The translations under genes and the position numbers were made by a program. DNA of 64,000 nt. Origin: Akkermansia muciniphila (GTDB taxonomy: Bacteria; Verrucomicrobiota; Verrucomicrobiia; Limisphaerales; F1-80-MAGS106). The notes beneath the pieces are model-generated. The model saw nothing but the letters and a program-made list of their open reading frames with translations. It was not told the DNA's origin and did no database searches. How positions within the stretch are numbered: the first letter of the stretch is position 1; every line of letters starts with the position of its first letter. The stretch is from assembly GCA_945865375.1 (NCBI GenBank), contig CAMBEJ010000005.1, forward strand, positions 1 through 64,000. The letters are read 5' to 3'. Of the stretch, positions 63,562 through 64,000 are shown piece by piece.

Positions 63562-64000
63562 CTACCCCGTAGCGTTGGGCAAACGCAAGTTCGCCAGCCG
63601 CGTTTTCAGCATCGGATCCGCCACGCGGTATTCCCGCTCCGCCCGTTCCAAAGCGGGGCGAATAATGCGCGCGCGCACGTCGATGTCCCGGCCCCAAAGT
63701 GTCTGCCAAAGAATCCTGGTGTTCATCATCATGTCGCCACGCGCGGATTCTTCGTCGAACTTCGGGCGGTAGAGATCGACGGCGAGTTGCAGGTGCCGCG
63801 CGAACTCGTCCTCGGTGGGATGCCCGGTTTTTCCGACGACCAGGCGGAACGCGTTCAAATCCTTTTCCTCCAGCCGCTGCAGTTTGCTCACGAGCACGTC
63901 CCACGGATGCACGAAGACCAATAAATGCCCATGACGCTCGACTTCAATGGCGCGGCCGCGCCAGTCGATGGTGCTCTTGAATGCTAGCGGGTCGCAAACT
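63562..64000 (-). CDS. Nucleotidyltransferase-like protein, 5' end outside the window
   Basis: The frame is open from 64000 down to a stop at 63562-63564, so the gene begins beyond the window. The visible 145 codons contain DWRGRAIEVERHGHLL, FVHPWDVLVSKLQRLEEKDL, AFRLVVGKTGHPTEDEFARH and later RPALERAEREYR. This pattern resembles the C-terminal part of DUF6036-like or AbiEii-like nucleotidyltransferases, of which the active-site residues would be in the missing N-terminal part. It is convergent with the isomerase gene. Confidence 0.6.
   Translation of the reverse strand, partial: VCDPLAFKSTIDWRGRAIEVERHGHLLVFVHPWDVLVSKLQRLEEKDLNAFRLVVGKTGHPTEDEFARHLQLAVDLYRPKFDEESARGDMMMNTRILWQTLWGRDIDVRARIIRPALERAEREYRVADPMLKTRLANLRLPNATG

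Overview
The window looks like a chromosome segment of a Verrucomicrobiota bacterium of the Limisphaerales/Pedosphaera kind. This rests on the genes: prepilin-like proteins with the [28 protein letters not shown] start, a DUF1501 plus DUF1549/DUF1553 cytochrome pair, a giant PVC-type heme-binding CxxCH protein, FG-GAP proteins, a Rho factor with a long low-complexity N-terminus, and many short palindromic repeats between genes. It is an inference, not a database result. No rRNA, tRNA or CRISPR array was found.

Layout. 1-6.4 kb: a glycogen-binding-domain protein with a histone-H1-like tail, a methyltransferase, a large secreted protein, a CBS-domain protein and a prepilin-like protein. 6.5-14.1 kb: a tight six-gene minus-strand operon (maf, mlaE, mlaF, mlaD, a uridylyltransferase and a GHMP-kinase/uridylyltransferase fusion). 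14.5-21.5 kb: an aminotransferase, an Lrp-type regulator, an MsbA-like ABC exporter, a RAYT transposon, an amidase and a cupin. 21.5-26.8 kb: an accessory, decaying zone with a RelE/ParE toxin-antitoxin pair, a second RAYT remnant, a HEPN/MNT toxin-antitoxin pair attached to an internally deleted hsdM, and a frameshifted gene. 26.8-46.2 kb: mostly core genes (DUF3516 helicase, ilvB with an attenuator-type leader, Nramp-like transporter, FKBP isomerase, rho, a three-domain LMW phosphatase-RpiB-GlyA fusion, a protease-dead S41 homologue, purD, DUF1501 and DUF1553). 46.5-51.5 kb: a second accessory zone with a TPR-like gene lacking a start, a two-gene ImmA/IrrE peptidase unit, a broken ISAs1-type transposase, a truncated restriction-modification methylase and a prepilin stub. 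51.6-64 kb: purK-purE, a DUF362 plus PaaK-like ligase pair, and secreted FG-GAP, PVC-cytochrome and sugar-isomerase genes, ending in a partial gene.

How it fits together. Three purine genes (purD, purE, purK) are present but not all in one operon. The mla genes share a transcript with nucleotide-sugar enzymes, which suggests envelope building. The most unusual signals are: a 252-bp unit with terminal inverted repeats and 16-nt flanking direct repeats around a four-helix-bundle gene remnant; one palindromic repeat family found both between genes and inside the hsdM reading frame; the LMWPTP-RpiB-GlyA fusion; the ilvB leader peptide and terminator; and an S41 homologue that has lost both catalytic residues.
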